Below the pieces are notes generated by a model. That model was not told where the DNA came from, made no database searches, and worked only from the letters and a program-made list of their open reading frames with translations. From positions 682,001 to 746,000 of the forward strand of contig OZ037873.1 of the NCBI GenBank assembly GCA_964035575.1: DNA of 64,000 bases, in the 5' to 3' direction. The DNA comes from Rhynchopus sp. YZ270_cl-10 (taxonomy: Eukaryota > Euglenozoa > Diplonemea > Diplonemida > Diplonemidae). The position numbers and the translations under genes were made by a program. Shown here in pieces: positions 32,055 to 41,484 of this stretch. Numbering within the stretch: position 1 is the stretch's first letter; each line of letters starts with the position of its first letter.

Positions 32055-32096
32055 AGATGTGTGAGAGAGAGGTGCATTCATCTTAGAAGTTTTCTT
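32055..32096 (+). repeat. Tail-hairpin repeat family B, copy
   Basis: GATGTGTGAGAGAGAGGTGC, then ATTCATCTTAGAAGTTTTC. It runs straight into a family A copy at 32099. Confidence 0.55.
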
Positions 32097-32098
32097 GA

Positions 32099-32152
32099 AT
32101 CAAGGTGACTAAGCAGGAGAGGCTTAGGATCAGCTTATAAACTTTTCTTTTT
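32099..32152 (+). repeat. Tail-hairpin repeat family A, copy
   Basis: TCAAGGTGACTAAGCAGGAG, then AGGCTTAGGATCAGCTTATA and AACTTTTC. It matches the LINE 3' end at 52040 with only a few differences. Confidence 0.8.
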
Positions 32153-32284
32153 GCCAGCTTTGCCAAGGGAGTATTTAAGAGATGAAATGCGAGACGTATT
32201 TCGTCTTTACATTTGTTTTTGTTTTTGCAGTTACACAAAATGAGTTCTAAGGAAATAGAGAAAAAAAAACAGAAAATTTTGATG

Positions 32285-32646
32285 TCCCATTTTCCTGCAT
32301 ATGGCATCTCCTCCTCGCGGAGCCTCGGTCCATTGGTGCACCTGGGCTTCTAGGCTACCACTCATCCTATCTTCATGTATCCGCGTTGTACCACGGTCAT
32401 GCTCGAATCCGTACGTAACCGCTGCACCTCCTGTTGCGCTTCCGATAGCTCCGGCACCGCGGTGACCTCCACCTTTGGCCTTCTCCGTCTGGTGCACTGC
32501 CGCCGAAACAATGCGGCTGTACACCCACACGTCATACGGGGGCGGGACCGACTCATCCGCCCACGACATCGAACCGTCATTAGTTTTTGTGATCAAGGTA
32601 ACTACGAGAGGCTAGAGGCTCAGGTTCATCCTACACCTTTTCTCCC
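32285..32646 (+). mobile_element. 5'-truncated, diverged LINE copy (3' end only)
   Basis: The first 130 bases align with the last coding part of LINE ORF2 (51803-51942): GGCATCTCCTCCTCGCGGAG here, GCCATCTCCTCCTCACGGGG there, then GGTCCATTGG and further matches such as CATGCTCGAA. The copy then differs from the full element and ends in a family A tail (TCAAGGTAACTACGAGAGGC onward, 32593-32646). So family A is what this LINE group leaves at its 3' end. Its pyrimidine tail leads into TCACAG at 32656, just before the NDUFAF7 start codon. Confidence 0.75.
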
Positions 32647-32673
32647 AAACTCACAGGAAAAATAATACACAAA

Positions 32674-33825
32674 ATGTTGTGCCGCTCACTCCGAAGGCTC
32701 GCTGTCCAGCGCACCCCTACGCAGCTAGGCGCAGTGCTGCAGAAGGAGATTGAGGGGCGCGGTCCGATGCCTTTTGCGCATTTTATGGACCGTGCCATGC
32801 GTGACCCTGAGCATGGATATTTTACAACAAAGACAAAGGTGATTGGCAGCGACGCTGATTTTGTCACGGCACCGGAGTTGTTGCCTGAGTTTGGGTGGTG
32901 CTTTGGGCATTTTGTGAAGCAGTGTGTTGCGGTGTTGGCCAACGAATCCCAGGAAATCACTCTTGTTGAGGCGGGACCGGGGACGGGACGCCTTATGTAT
33001 CATCTGCTGAACTTTCTTAAATACGAAAGCCCTGAGACACTCAGCAGACTACACGTACAAATGGTCGAAGTATCGCCTGTCATGATCCGCCAACAGCAGC
33101 GCAACCTCTCTGCCTTCACAGACCACCTTGCCTCCATCGAATGGTCAAACACCCTCCACACCGCCTTCACCTCCTCCCCAAACACCCCAACGGTCATCGT
33201 CTCAAACGAATACCTTGACGTTCTCCCGGTCCATATTTTAGCCCGCTCGGAAGCCTCCTGGAAGGAACAGATGGTCGACGTGAAAGGGGAACAAGACTTT
33301 TTTTTTACCTTGGGCGACGTTACAGAAGGGGTGACAGAGTACATTTCTGATGTTGTTGTGGAAGATGAAGGGATTGGATCGATTGAGGTCTGCCCTCAGG
33401 CGGTTGACGATATGGTATTAATGGGGAAGCGGGTGGAGGAGTTTGGTGGGGTAGTGCTAGCTGTGGACTATGGGAGAGATGTACCGAGTACACAAACGCT
33501 GCAGGGGATGCACCGTCAGGAGACGTGCCCGCCGCTGCTCAACCCAGGGGAAATCGATATCTCATGGCACGTCGATTTCGGGTGCATCAGAGAGAAGGTG
33601 GCCTCTGCCTGCCCCTCCCTCGCCATGACCCCAGCACTCCCGCAGGCAGACTTCCTCAACACAATGGGCTTCTCTTCCATGATACAGAACAGACGCGACG
33701 CAGGTGAAATTCCGCAGCATTTTGAGGAGCGCATAAAACTCCTTGCAGACAGCACGCAAATGGGTGGCTACCACCGCGCCGTGGCGATTTGTAATAAACT
33801 ACTCTACCCTCCGCCAGGGTTTTGA
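32674..33825 (+). CDS. NDUFAF7: NDUFAF7 (MidA-type) mitochondrial arginine methyltransferase
   Basis: A 383-residue single exon. An Arg-rich leader, MLCRSLRRLAVQR, fits mitochondrial import. DUF185/MidA signatures follow in order: MPFAHFMDRAMRDPEHGYF; TAPELLPEFG; the SAM-binding loop LVEAGPGTGRL; SNEYLDVLPVH in place of the usual NExxDALP; LAVDYGRD; and DISWHVDFGCI, close to DLTAHVDF. Known NDUFAF7 proteins symmetrically dimethylate an arginine of the 49-kDa subunit (NDUFS2) early in complex I assembly. The length matches the family. A putative acceptor (CTCACAG) ends 17 bases before the ATG. A 68-bp hairpin begins about 50 bases after the stop. Confidence 0.92.
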   Translation: MLCRSLRRLAVQRTPTQLGAVLQKEIEGRGPMPFAHFMDRAMRDPEHGYFTTKTKVIGSDADFVTAPELLPEFGWCFGHFVKQCVAVLANESQEITLVEAGPGTGRLMYHLLNFLKYESPETLSRLHVQMVEVSPVMIRQQQRNLSAFTDHLASIEWSNTLHTAFTSSPNTPTVIVSNEYLDVLPVHILARSEASWKEQMVDVKGEQDFFFTLGDVTEGVTEYISDVVVEDEGIGSIEVCPQAVDDMVLMGKRVEEFGGVVLAVDYGRDVPSTQTLQGMHRQETCPPLLNPGEIDISWHVDFGCIREKVASACPSLAMTPALPQADFLNTMGFSSMIQNRRDAGEIPQHFEERIKLLADSTQMGGYHRAVAICNKLLYPPPGF

Positions 33826-33876
33826 TAAAGTGTGTAGATTTTTCCAGAGTTTTTTTCTTCTAAATCATCTCATTTC

Positions 33877-33944
33877 ATCTGATTTTTACCGTATAGGTGC
33901 GTATAGGACCGCATCCGCGCCCATACGCGGGGTAAAAATCAGAT
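33877..33944. repeat. Hairpin after NDUFAF7
   Basis: ATCTGATTTTTACC and its perfect complement GGTAAAAATCAGAT lie 40 bases apart, and the loop contains a further GCGTAT / ATACGC pair. It may be a tiny MITE or a 3' UTR structure. Confidence 0.6.
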
Positions 33945-34312
33945 AGTCATTTCTCTCAGGGGATTTGCCCGTTTTCGTTCTACAAAATCGTTATAAAAAA
34001 AGCTGATGCTGAATTTAAAAAAAGAAAAACAATAATTTTGTGACGGTCAGTTTGTGTTTGGTCAGGGTGGCGGCATCAATCGGTCATCAACCGGCGGCCG
34101 CCACCAAACCGTGAAATAAAGAAAAGAAAAAAGTATTTGTGAATCCCATTGGTGACTCTATACGTCACGAAGACTTAGGTTCCCATAAACAAAATGTATC
34201 CCCACTCACTTTCCCTTTTTTTCCCCCTCAAAACTAGCGCAGTCTGCAGTCTCTTGACCATAACCGTGGAGGACGTAGACGATTGTCGATACATCACAAT
34301 TCTTCATATCAG

Positions 34313-34436
34313 ATGCAAACCGCGAAATGTATTGTATGGACTGCATGGGTTGGGTGTCCACCCCCACGGTACAGCCTTGAGTCATTGTACTAAAATGTAC
34401 ACTGTTCACGAGAGGGCTTTTTGCATTTCAAAATTC
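34313..34436 (+). repeat. Tail-hairpin repeat family D, long copy
   Basis: GATGCAAACCGCGAAATGTA, through GTGTCCACCCCCACGGTACA and TGTACACTGTTCACGAGAGG, to a T-rich end. It matches 1858-1980 over its whole length. Confidence 0.75.
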
Positions 34437-34438
34437 TT

Positions 34439-34584
34439 CACCACGCTGGATGAGATGATATGATAGGTTCACATGATGGGTCACATGATGGGTCACATGG
34501 TAAAAATTCTATCATGCGAACCGATAAATTTAACAAGAAAAATATTCCATCAACCTATCATATTACCCCATCATCCAGCGTGGT
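34439..34584. mobile_element. Hairpin MITE-like element, 146 bp
   Basis: Ends CACCACGCTGGATGA and TCATCCAGCGTGGTG are perfect complements. A second pair, ATATGATAGGTT / AACCTATCATAT, lies inside. GGGTCACATGAT is doubled in the left arm. It is inserted directly after the family D copy. Confidence 0.65.
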
Positions 34585-34617
34585 GTATTCCACTTCATCC
34601 CTCCCATCCTGAGGTGG

Positions 34618-34742
34618 GCTTTCTTCTTTTCTTCTTTTCTTCTTTTCTTCTTTTCTTCTTTTCTTCTTTTCTTCTTTTCTTCTTTTCTTCTTTTCTTCTT
34701 TTCTTCTTTTCTTCTTTTCTTTTTTTCTTTTTTCTTTTTTCT
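34618..34742. repeat. (TTCTTTTC)-type microsatellite, about 120 bp
   Basis: TTTTCTTC-type units repeat with slight variation up to a C run just before the RING-BRCT start codon. As a pyrimidine tract it may serve splicing, but no AG lies between it and the ATG. Confidence 0.75.
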
Positions 34743-34771
34743 TCCCCCCCCCCCCCCCCCATCCACACACT

Positions 34772-37700
34772 ATGCCCCCTGCGGTCACCCTTGCACAACT
34801 CAACCAACTCCGGACGACGTTAAGGTGCGATGGTGGTTGCGAACACCCACTTGACACCCCTCATGTCATGCCATGCGGGCACACCTACTGTAGACGGTGC
34901 TTGCAAAAGAAGGTGTCCCGCTCTTCAAAATGTCCACGATGCCTTCTTCCGGTTGGAATCCGCGCTTCTAGGGTTTGCGGGCAGCTTGGAACGATTGTGA
35001 AGGAGCTGGAATTGCTGATTCAAAAGTGCGATGCTGCAGGAGACAGCAGCACCTCCTTTGGCCTTGGTCTTGGCATACCACCCCCCGGCGCAACACCCTC
35101 CGGAGTAATTGGTGCTATGTCACCCCCTGCGCGGCCTGCAGATTTCAGCACCACCCAAGGCATTCTTCTTGTCCCCAGCATGCGTTCCCCTGGACCCTCC
35201 AGTACGGTGTCGCGCACCCCGGAGACGCTATTGAAAGACCCAGAGGGGTTCGTCATCCCACCTCTCTCCCCGCAAAGGAAGCTGCCGCCCACTGAATCCG
35301 GGGGTGGAGGAGCGACCTCTCCGGTCCGCCAGGTCCGTATCACCACCCCAGAGGCAGAGAAGGGTGGGTTCCGATCCTCAGGGTCGCCTGAGGTGGAGTG
35401 CCACCCTCCACCGGGGTCGGAGCTGTGGAAGAATGTGGGTGGGGCAGGGTCGCAGTGGGACATCTGTTATCGAGAGTTGCTGGAACGATGTGAGCAGGTT
35501 CGTGGTGGGGGTGCGGAGCTTGCAACCATCAAACAGATTGACACAAAGCTTGCCCACTTTGCCGGCGCCCTAAAAGAAAAAGGCTTTGATCTCAACACCG
35601 AAACTACCCCCATAGTCACCCGCAGCACCGCATCTCCTAAACGCAAATATGAAGACAATGAAGAAGAGGATACACACACCGCAAAACGACTTAAAATTGA
35701 TGATGATCCCTCCGTATCCGAAGGCAGCATTCTCTCTGAAGAAACCTTAGATGAGATCGAAACCAGACAATGCGTTGTGACCACTACCGGATTATATGCA
35801 CATCATAAAGGAGAAGTGGAGGCATCCTGTTTAGACATCGCGAAGGTTTTGAAGGAAGAGAAATCCCCGGTGTCTTTGGTACACCGTGACATGCCGAACA
35901 CTTTGGAGCCTGAATTAACGCATTTGATTACAGTAGACAGATCGCCGTTAACGCCGAAGTATGTATTCGCATTGTTGAGAGGGGTGTGGATTGTTTCGTC
36001 TAAATGGCTTGCTGATCCAGCGAGGTTTGCACCAGGGGTAGAAGCGTCGTATGAGGTGCGCGGTGCTGCAAAGGAGGGGCAATTTCCCTATGCCCCTAGA
36101 AAGGCGCGGCTCGCAAGACAGGCCCGCGAAGAAGGGAAGGCGACGTTCCTCTTTGAAGGGCGGGAGCTGCCTTCGCTTCTGATGAAGGGGTTCCGGGTGG
36201 ACTTTGTAGGTGACTTCACCCAGGGCATCTCCAAGGAAGAGTTGACCAGTATATGTACCCTCGCAGGAGCGGTTGTGGGAGATGAGGTATGGGAAAATGC
36301 TAATTTTTTGACTCAGTTAAAATGGGAAATGCGAAGAGGGGGGGGGGGGGGGGGGGTTGATGATTGGGGTGGGGTTGTGGGGTGGGGGGGATTAGGGGGA
36401 GCCACGTAGAAGGAAATCCTTAAGGACTTGCTGTCCAAAACCATTTTTTGACATTTCGGTGAAGAAATCCACTAAAACGGGCGTGCCTGGCCGCAAATCG
36501 CCCTGGGGATCACCCATATATCCCAATAAACCACCTGACGACCTTCACAGAGCATTTCTTGTCCAAAAAAAATCGATTTTTTGTGAAAAAACACCCCAAA
36601 ATTGCGTAACGCTCGCGTAACGCTTGGGGGCAAAAATTTAACACTTGCCAAGAAATTTCTCCAATCAGACAAAACTTCTTTTAAACACCCGAAAAACACC
36701 TCAGTCCACATCCGCTGAGGTCCCGGGGTGGAAATGTATGGTTTTTGCACCTTTTAGGGGCCCTGGGAGGGTCCCAGACGTATTCATGAGGGACGGAACC
36801 GCTTAAAATGCCCGAATTTACCTCTTTTTTAGGGTGCTTTTTCACCTTAAAAATTCAAAAAAAAGTGCTCAGACAATCACAGAAGTGTCAAAACCCCCTC
36901 GGAACTACTCGCCAGACCCCCTGTGGGGTGGAGAATCATATTTGTGATCACTTTTTGGCCTATTTTGCCCAAAATAACCCCGTGCCTCACTTGTGCCTCA
37001 CTTGTCCCAAAATGGGGTATTTTAGGCTATTTTGGGACAAGTGAGGCACAAGTGAGGCACGGGGTTATTTTGGGCAAAATAGGCCAAAAAGTGATCACAA
37101 ATATGATTCTCCACCCCACAGGGGGTCTGGCGAGTAGTTCCGAGGGGGTTTTGACACTTCTGTGATTGTCTGAGCACTTTTTTTTGAATTTTTAAGGTGA
37201 AAAAGCACCCTAAAAAAGAGGTAAATTCGGGCATTTTAAGCGGTTCCGTCCCTCATGAATACGTCTGGGACCCTCCCAGGGCCCCTAAAAGGTGCAAAAA
37301 CCATACATTTCCACCCCGGGACCTCAGCGGATGTGGACTGAGGTGTTTTTCGGGTGTTTAAAAGAAGTTTTGTCTGATTGGAGAAATTTCTTGGCAAGTG
37401 TTAAATTTTTGCCCCCAAGCGTTACGCGAGCGTTACGCAATTTTGGGGTGTTTTTTCACAAAAAATCGATTTTTTTTGGACAAGAAATGCTCTGTGAAGG
37501 TCGTCAGGTGGTTTATTGGGATATATGGGTGATCCCCAGGGCGATTTGCGGCCAGGCACGCCCGTTTTAGTGGATTTCTTCACCGAAATTTCAAAAAAAT
37601 GGGTTTTGGACAGCAAAACGCCTTTGGTGGCTCCCCCTAGTCATACACTCGATGCGAGTCGCATGCGAGAATCATTCTCGCATTCTCGCACACCATTCTC

Positions 37701-38950
37701 GCACCATTCTCGCATGCGAGAATCATTCTCGCACACGTAGAAGGATTTTGGTCGTGCGAGAGTGAGCGAGAATGAGCGAGAATTGTGCGAGAATTTTTCG
37801 TCAGACCAGAATTGTGCGAGAATGCGAGAATGCGACTCGCATCGAGTGTATGCCTAGTGGGGGGGATAGTGTTATTATTAGGGTGAACAAGAGTGCATTT
37901 TTTTTGCATATGGAAGGTACCCATCCCCTTTGCATGAGATCGACCTGAGATGCGTTTTTTTAAAGTACGTTTTCAACAATACTCGTTTGCATTTTGCTTT
38001 AAAAAATCATATTTTTTTTCTTCTTAGACAAAGCTCGATGGGGAATCGCTTGAGCATTTGGTAGTGTGGGGCGGAATGCGAAACTCTGAACTGGCGAAGT
38101 CGATGGTGGAGGTGACGGGCGGCAGAGCCATACCGATCAAAAGGTATTCACAAACTCAATTTTTTGAAGGCTACCTTTTTTTTCTCTCTTGTGAGACCAC
38201 GTTTTTTTGGAACTGTTATCCAAATTCTCTAGCTTTATTGCCTCTATTAGAAGTACAGTCATCCAACAAAGGTTGGTGGGGTAAAAACCCACCAAATTTT
38301 TTCGAGACCCCAAACCCACCAACGTTTTTACCCCACCAACCTTTTTACCCACCAACCTTAGTGGTTTCTAACCTGTGTTTACCATGTACCCGCAAACCCA
38401 AAAGTGCAACATTGACGGTGTAAACCTGCGGCAGGTTTTGTATATGGGGGCATCTTTTTGTACTTTTGCGGTATTATTTTTTCAATCTGGACCAGGTTTG
38501 GGTGGAAGTGGGGGAGGGGAGGAGGGTCATAGGGGCATAGGGGTCCACGTAAAGGAAACTCAAAAATGCAGTTCTAATCCAAAAAAACCCACCAAATTTT
38601 TTCGAGACCCCAAATCCACCAACGTTTTTACCCACCAACGTTTGTTGGATGACTGTATATCTGGAGATGTGGCACAATGCCATGAGAGGTCTTTTTTGTT
38701 TTTCGAGTCATATTTCTTTAAGATACGTACGAGGTGATGTGAGGTAAGGCCATATTCACCTCCCCCCTTACGTTTTTTACCATGGTTGGGTGTCCACCCC
38801 CCGGTACAGCCCGGTCATTGTACCAAGGTATACTGTTCACAAGAGGGCTTTTGTATTTCAAGTAAAACTTTTCTTTTTTGATCCCCCCCACCAAAACCCC
38901 TTTTCTACAGCTTGATGGATTTTGTTGCCGAGTGGGGGAACACCACCTGA
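34772..38950 (+). CDS. RING - BRCT - BRCT protein (BRCA1/BARD1-like order), three exons
   Basis: Exons 34772-36286, 38028-38143 and 38911-38950 give 556 residues in frame. An N-terminal RING finger lies within about 19-60 (CEHPLDTPHVMPCGHTYCRR, then CPRC). A Pro/Ser/Gly-rich middle has a possible nuclear signal, SPKRKYED. BRCT 1 is at about 330-430 (LTHLITVDRSPLTPKYVFAL, then RGVWIVSSKWLAD). BRCT 2 is split by both introns: LTSICTLAGAVVGDE in exon 1, LEHLVVWGGMRNSELAKSM and GGRAIPIK in exon 2, LMDFVAEWGNTT in exon 3. RING plus tandem BRCT suggests an E3 ligase that reads phosphoproteins in DNA repair. Orthology to BRCA1 or BARD1 is not claimed. Intron 1 (1.74 kb) carries two palindromic elements; intron 2 carries a TA-flanked MITE and a family D tail next to the acceptor. 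Confidence 0.78.
36395..37637. mobile_element. Near-perfect 1.24-kb palindrome, TA-flanked, in RING-BRCT intron 1
   Basis: Two arms of about 610-620 bases are almost identical inverted copies around a roughly 15-base spacer (37014-37028). The ends are GGGGGAGCCAC and GTGGCTCCCCC with TA on both sides (36393-36394, 37638-37639). The largest visible difference between the arms is a 20-30 base segment next to the ends. Short open frames mirror each other and do not look like proteins. It fits a foldback-type non-autonomous DNA transposon with a Tc1/mariner-like TA target. Confidence 0.85.
37642..37852. mobile_element. Second foldback element, 211 bp, abutting the large palindrome
   Basis: Ends CATACACTCGATGCGAGTCG and CGACTCGCATCGAGTGTATG are perfect complements. 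The inside is built of GCGAGAAT words on both strands. The six bases CCTAGT flank both sides (37636-37641, 37853-37858). The left flank overlaps the end of the large palindrome, so this element probably inserted later, at that element's edge. Confidence 0.8.
38256..38655. mobile_element. Tc1/mariner-like MITE, 400 bp, in RING-BRCT intron 2
   Basis: Ends CAGTCATCCAACAAA and TTTGTTGGATGACTG are perfect complements, with TA on both sides (38254-38255, 38656-38657). CAGT ends plus TA fit Tc1/mariner. Subterminal AAATTTTTTCGAGACCCCAA occurs twice in direct orientation (about 38297 and 38595). Confidence 0.8.
38781..38878 (+). repeat. Tail-hairpin repeat family D, copy next to an intron acceptor
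   Basis: ATGGTTGGGTGTCCACCCCC, then AAGGTATACTGTTCACAAGA and GTAAAACTTTTCTTTTTT. It ends about 30 bases before the acceptor TTTTCTACAG of the last RING-BRCT exon, so it supplies part of the pyrimidine tract. Confidence 0.8.
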
Positions 38951-40162
38951 AGTGCACAACGTGCAAACACTCCGTGCTACACGAAAAGGCCGGTTTTGTT
39001 CATTACGGGAGGAGGAGGAGGGAGGATGGGGGTCAACAGGGGCTCTACCCTGTCTTCCACCCGATCGCCTTTTCATGCCCACAGCTTTGATCAAGAGAAG
39101 CACACAGAGGTTCTTAGGTTCATCTTTGCAAACTTCTCCTCGAATTCTCTTTTTCCCCCCCTCACTGTGCTTTTCGCATTTTGGGTATTAGTTAACAAAC
39201 ATAGCCTCCGTCGCACTCTAGCCTCAGTTTTCTGTGTATTTTTTTTTTTTTTTTTGCTGGCTTTTTGGCCGGCAAAAAAACCCCCTTTTGAACAAAATTC
39301 TATTTTCAAATGCTCGCCTTTTTCTCAATGGATAATATTATATTGGGAAAAGTATGGTAGGTTCACTCTGGTGTTCTGGTCTTACCAAAAGGTACACTGT
39401 TCGCGCCTAGCAAAACGGGGGAAAAAGATAGAACAAAAAGAAAAAAAGCAAGAAATAAGCCAAGAAAACAAACACCCGGTGCGCATCAAATGAACTACAG
39501 TGAAAACCTTTATTTGATGGTAGCCACAAGGCCCCGAGAGGGTTCTACTCCATTGCCCAACCTTTCAAGGTGACACAGCAGGCTAAGACTCATCTTTTAC
39601 GCTTTTTCTTCCGGGGGTGCGATAACCTGCGGAGTGTCAGTGCCTGCGTCCCAGAGGCGTTTGCACTATCAACTTCACTTTTCTTTCTGTTAAACCCCCT
39701 GGTGATTGCATTGTATGTGCGTTGTGTTGTTTTTGACACAACCCCCACTCTCCCAGTTTCCCCCCCCTCCCTCATCCGCATCTCCCCAAGAACGAAGGCC
39801 AGGTGGGGGGTCATTCATTTCAAAGTTTTTGTTTTGATTTTTTTTTTTTTTTAATTTGAAAAATAGTTTTTTGTTTTAAAGTTCATGAATCCCCTCCGAT
39901 CTGCTCCCCCTTTGTTTTCTTCTTCTCTATCCCCTGATCACCTATCCCCCCCAAACTCCCACAACAAACAACAAAACAGGAAAATGGCGTGACGAAATCA
40001 CACCCTTTGTTTGACACTACACATTCCAAATATTTTTTGTCAAAATCCGGAGGGGCTCAGTCTTTTTCTGTAGGCTTTCAAAGGACTTGCCAATCTCATT
40101 TTATTGAGAAGATTTGATTAAACCTCATTGTCAAATTTCATTTCCTTATTGAGAGCGGACCA
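38951..40162. other. Intergenic stretch, 1.2 kb
   Basis: An open frame continues the exon 3 region in another phase (Cys-rich, to 39090), but it is not in phase with the RING-BRCT gene. Otherwise T-rich DNA with a composite A + C repeat. Confidence 0.5.
39565..39687 (+). repeat. Composite repeat: diverged family A tail followed by long family C variant
   Basis: TCAAGGTGACACAGCAGGCT, then AAGACTCATCTTTTACGC, is followed by GGGGGTGCGATAACCTGCGG and GCGTCCCAGAGGCGTTTGCA. The same order, with an unrelated left part, occurs at 30481-30623, hinting that A/B and C parts can form one longer unit. Confidence 0.6.
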
Positions 40163-40570
40163 ATGCCATGCACACTCTGCGGGGAGGCAACAAAGCCGAT
40201 GACACGAATGGCGACAGTGCTCTGTGGTGGCTGTAGCAGTGCGGTGAGTGGCTCGCTTGCGTCTCGGTGTACGCGTTGCAGGGCAAAACTGTGTCCCGGG
40301 TGTGCGGCAGCAAAGGCAACTGACCCGACACCTGCGTCACCAACCCTTCACATCCCCTGGGTGCTGACAAGAGGCAGTGCAGAGGCAGTGGGCCCTGTCT
40401 ACCCCCTGATGTCGCACGAACCTGCCCATCGCGAGGAAAGTCGCCGTAAAGGATCAGGCAGGGCCAGCAGCAGCCAACCCATCGCCTTTCATTCCCCCTG
40501 CCGTCTGAGCCACACACACGACTGTGGTTGTAGTGTTGAGGATCCCGAGGCCGACTGCGGCTCGCTGTGA
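40163..40570 (+). CDS. Small cysteine-rich, probably zinc-binding protein
   Basis: 135 residues, MPCTLCGEATKPMTR, then LCGGC, CTRCRAKLCPGC and later CGCS. The N-terminal 55 residues have five CxxC or CxC pairs spaced for two zinc sites. The second half is low-complexity, with Ser/His/Arg. I do not recognise a family. GC content and codon use match the neighbouring genes. An A/T tract and TTGAG lie just upstream. It could be a hypothetical protein or an unfinished exon model. Confidence 0.5.
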   Translation: MPCTLCGEATKPMTRMATVLCGGCSSAVSGSLASRCTRCRAKLCPGCAAAKATDPTPASPTLHIPWVLTRGSAEAVGPVYPLMSHEPAHREESRRKGSGRASSSQPIAFHSPCRLSHTHDCGCSVEDPEADCGSL

Positions 40571-41484
40571 AAGGTGGGGACATTGAGGAATGTTTCTGTG
40601 ATGCCTTTGTGATGAGGCAATGGTCGTTTGTTGAATGGGCCTGCTTTCGTTGTACTGCGAGGTGGTTAAAGATGACTCCATAACTGCTTAGGTTTTCTGA
40701 GCGAAGAGATGAGATATTCAGCTTTGTATTTATTTTTTTTGTAGATGTAGCCTTTTTTTGATATTCCTTTTGTTTTCTTTGATTTCACAGCAAAAAAAAA
40801 ACCCGAACAAAAAGGTATATGCTGTGCCAAATGCATCATTCTGGCTGCCGCAGTCTGGAGGTTGTTTCATTACACGCATTTGTACCCCCTTCTTGGTACA
40901 TTCCATTATTTTGCCATCCACGATTGTTCTTTTTGTCCTCGCCACCTCCACCACAGCGTCTATTTGAATGTGGGAGGGAGGGGGGGGTTTTTTCATCTCC
41001 CTTCATTTTTCTTTGCACTGCAGTGACTGCATCAGAATTCTCATTTATAATCCTCCACTTATCACCCCATATTATTTACCCTTTCGTTCCTCCCTCCTCT
41101 CCCTCCCTCCCCACACAGCAGAGAATAAGCCGGATCCCCGGTCCCTGGGTCCCAGTCCTGGTCAAGGTTCCCGGTCCAGGTCCCGGTGCTGGTACCGGGT
41201 CCCAGTCCGGCTGAGAATAACCGGGTCCCCGGTCCCTGGTCCCCGAGTCTTATTCTCTGCTGTGCTCCCCCATCTAAAAACCACACCCTTTTTTAGAGAT
41301 TGGGGGTGACAAAAAATACGACTTTCGCGCATACCCTCTAAGAGAACCGAATACCTTTAAAAACCTAATACATCACATTGATCAGCTTTCTTAAAAAGAG
41401 ACAATTTTCTCTGCTGATTTTTGTTTTCTAATCCCACACTTTGTGTTGAGGGGGAAAAAATATAGTGATCAAAGTTTTCATACT
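40571..41484. other. Intergenic stretch with one hairpin element
   Basis: No gene or tail-hairpin repeat recognised. A hairpin element lies at 41114-41264. Confidence 0.5.
41114..41264. mobile_element. Hairpin MITE-like element, 151 bp
   Basis: Ends CACAGCAGAGAATAAG and CTTATTCTCTGCTGTG are perfect complements. The inside consists of GGTCCCGG-like words in both directions. The flanks share CTCCCC on either side (possible target duplication, though in C-rich sequence). Confidence 0.65.

Noticed and set aside
34558-34857. Lys/Arg/Glu-rich minus-strand frames
   Set aside because: Produced by the (TTCTTTTC)-type microsatellite; no independent coding signal.
36472-37570. Duplicated 92-residue frames in the large palindrome as a real gene pair
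   Set aside because: The identical proteins simply reflect the inverted arms. There is no recognisable domain, and the intron position argues against coding function.
38911-39090. Cys-rich continuation (CRVGEHHLKCTTCKHSV) as the last RING-BRCT exon
   Set aside because: The donor at 38144 leaves two bases, which puts the exon in the phase reading LMDFVAEWGNTT and stopping at 38950, a better BRCT ending. The Cys-rich phase would need another donor.
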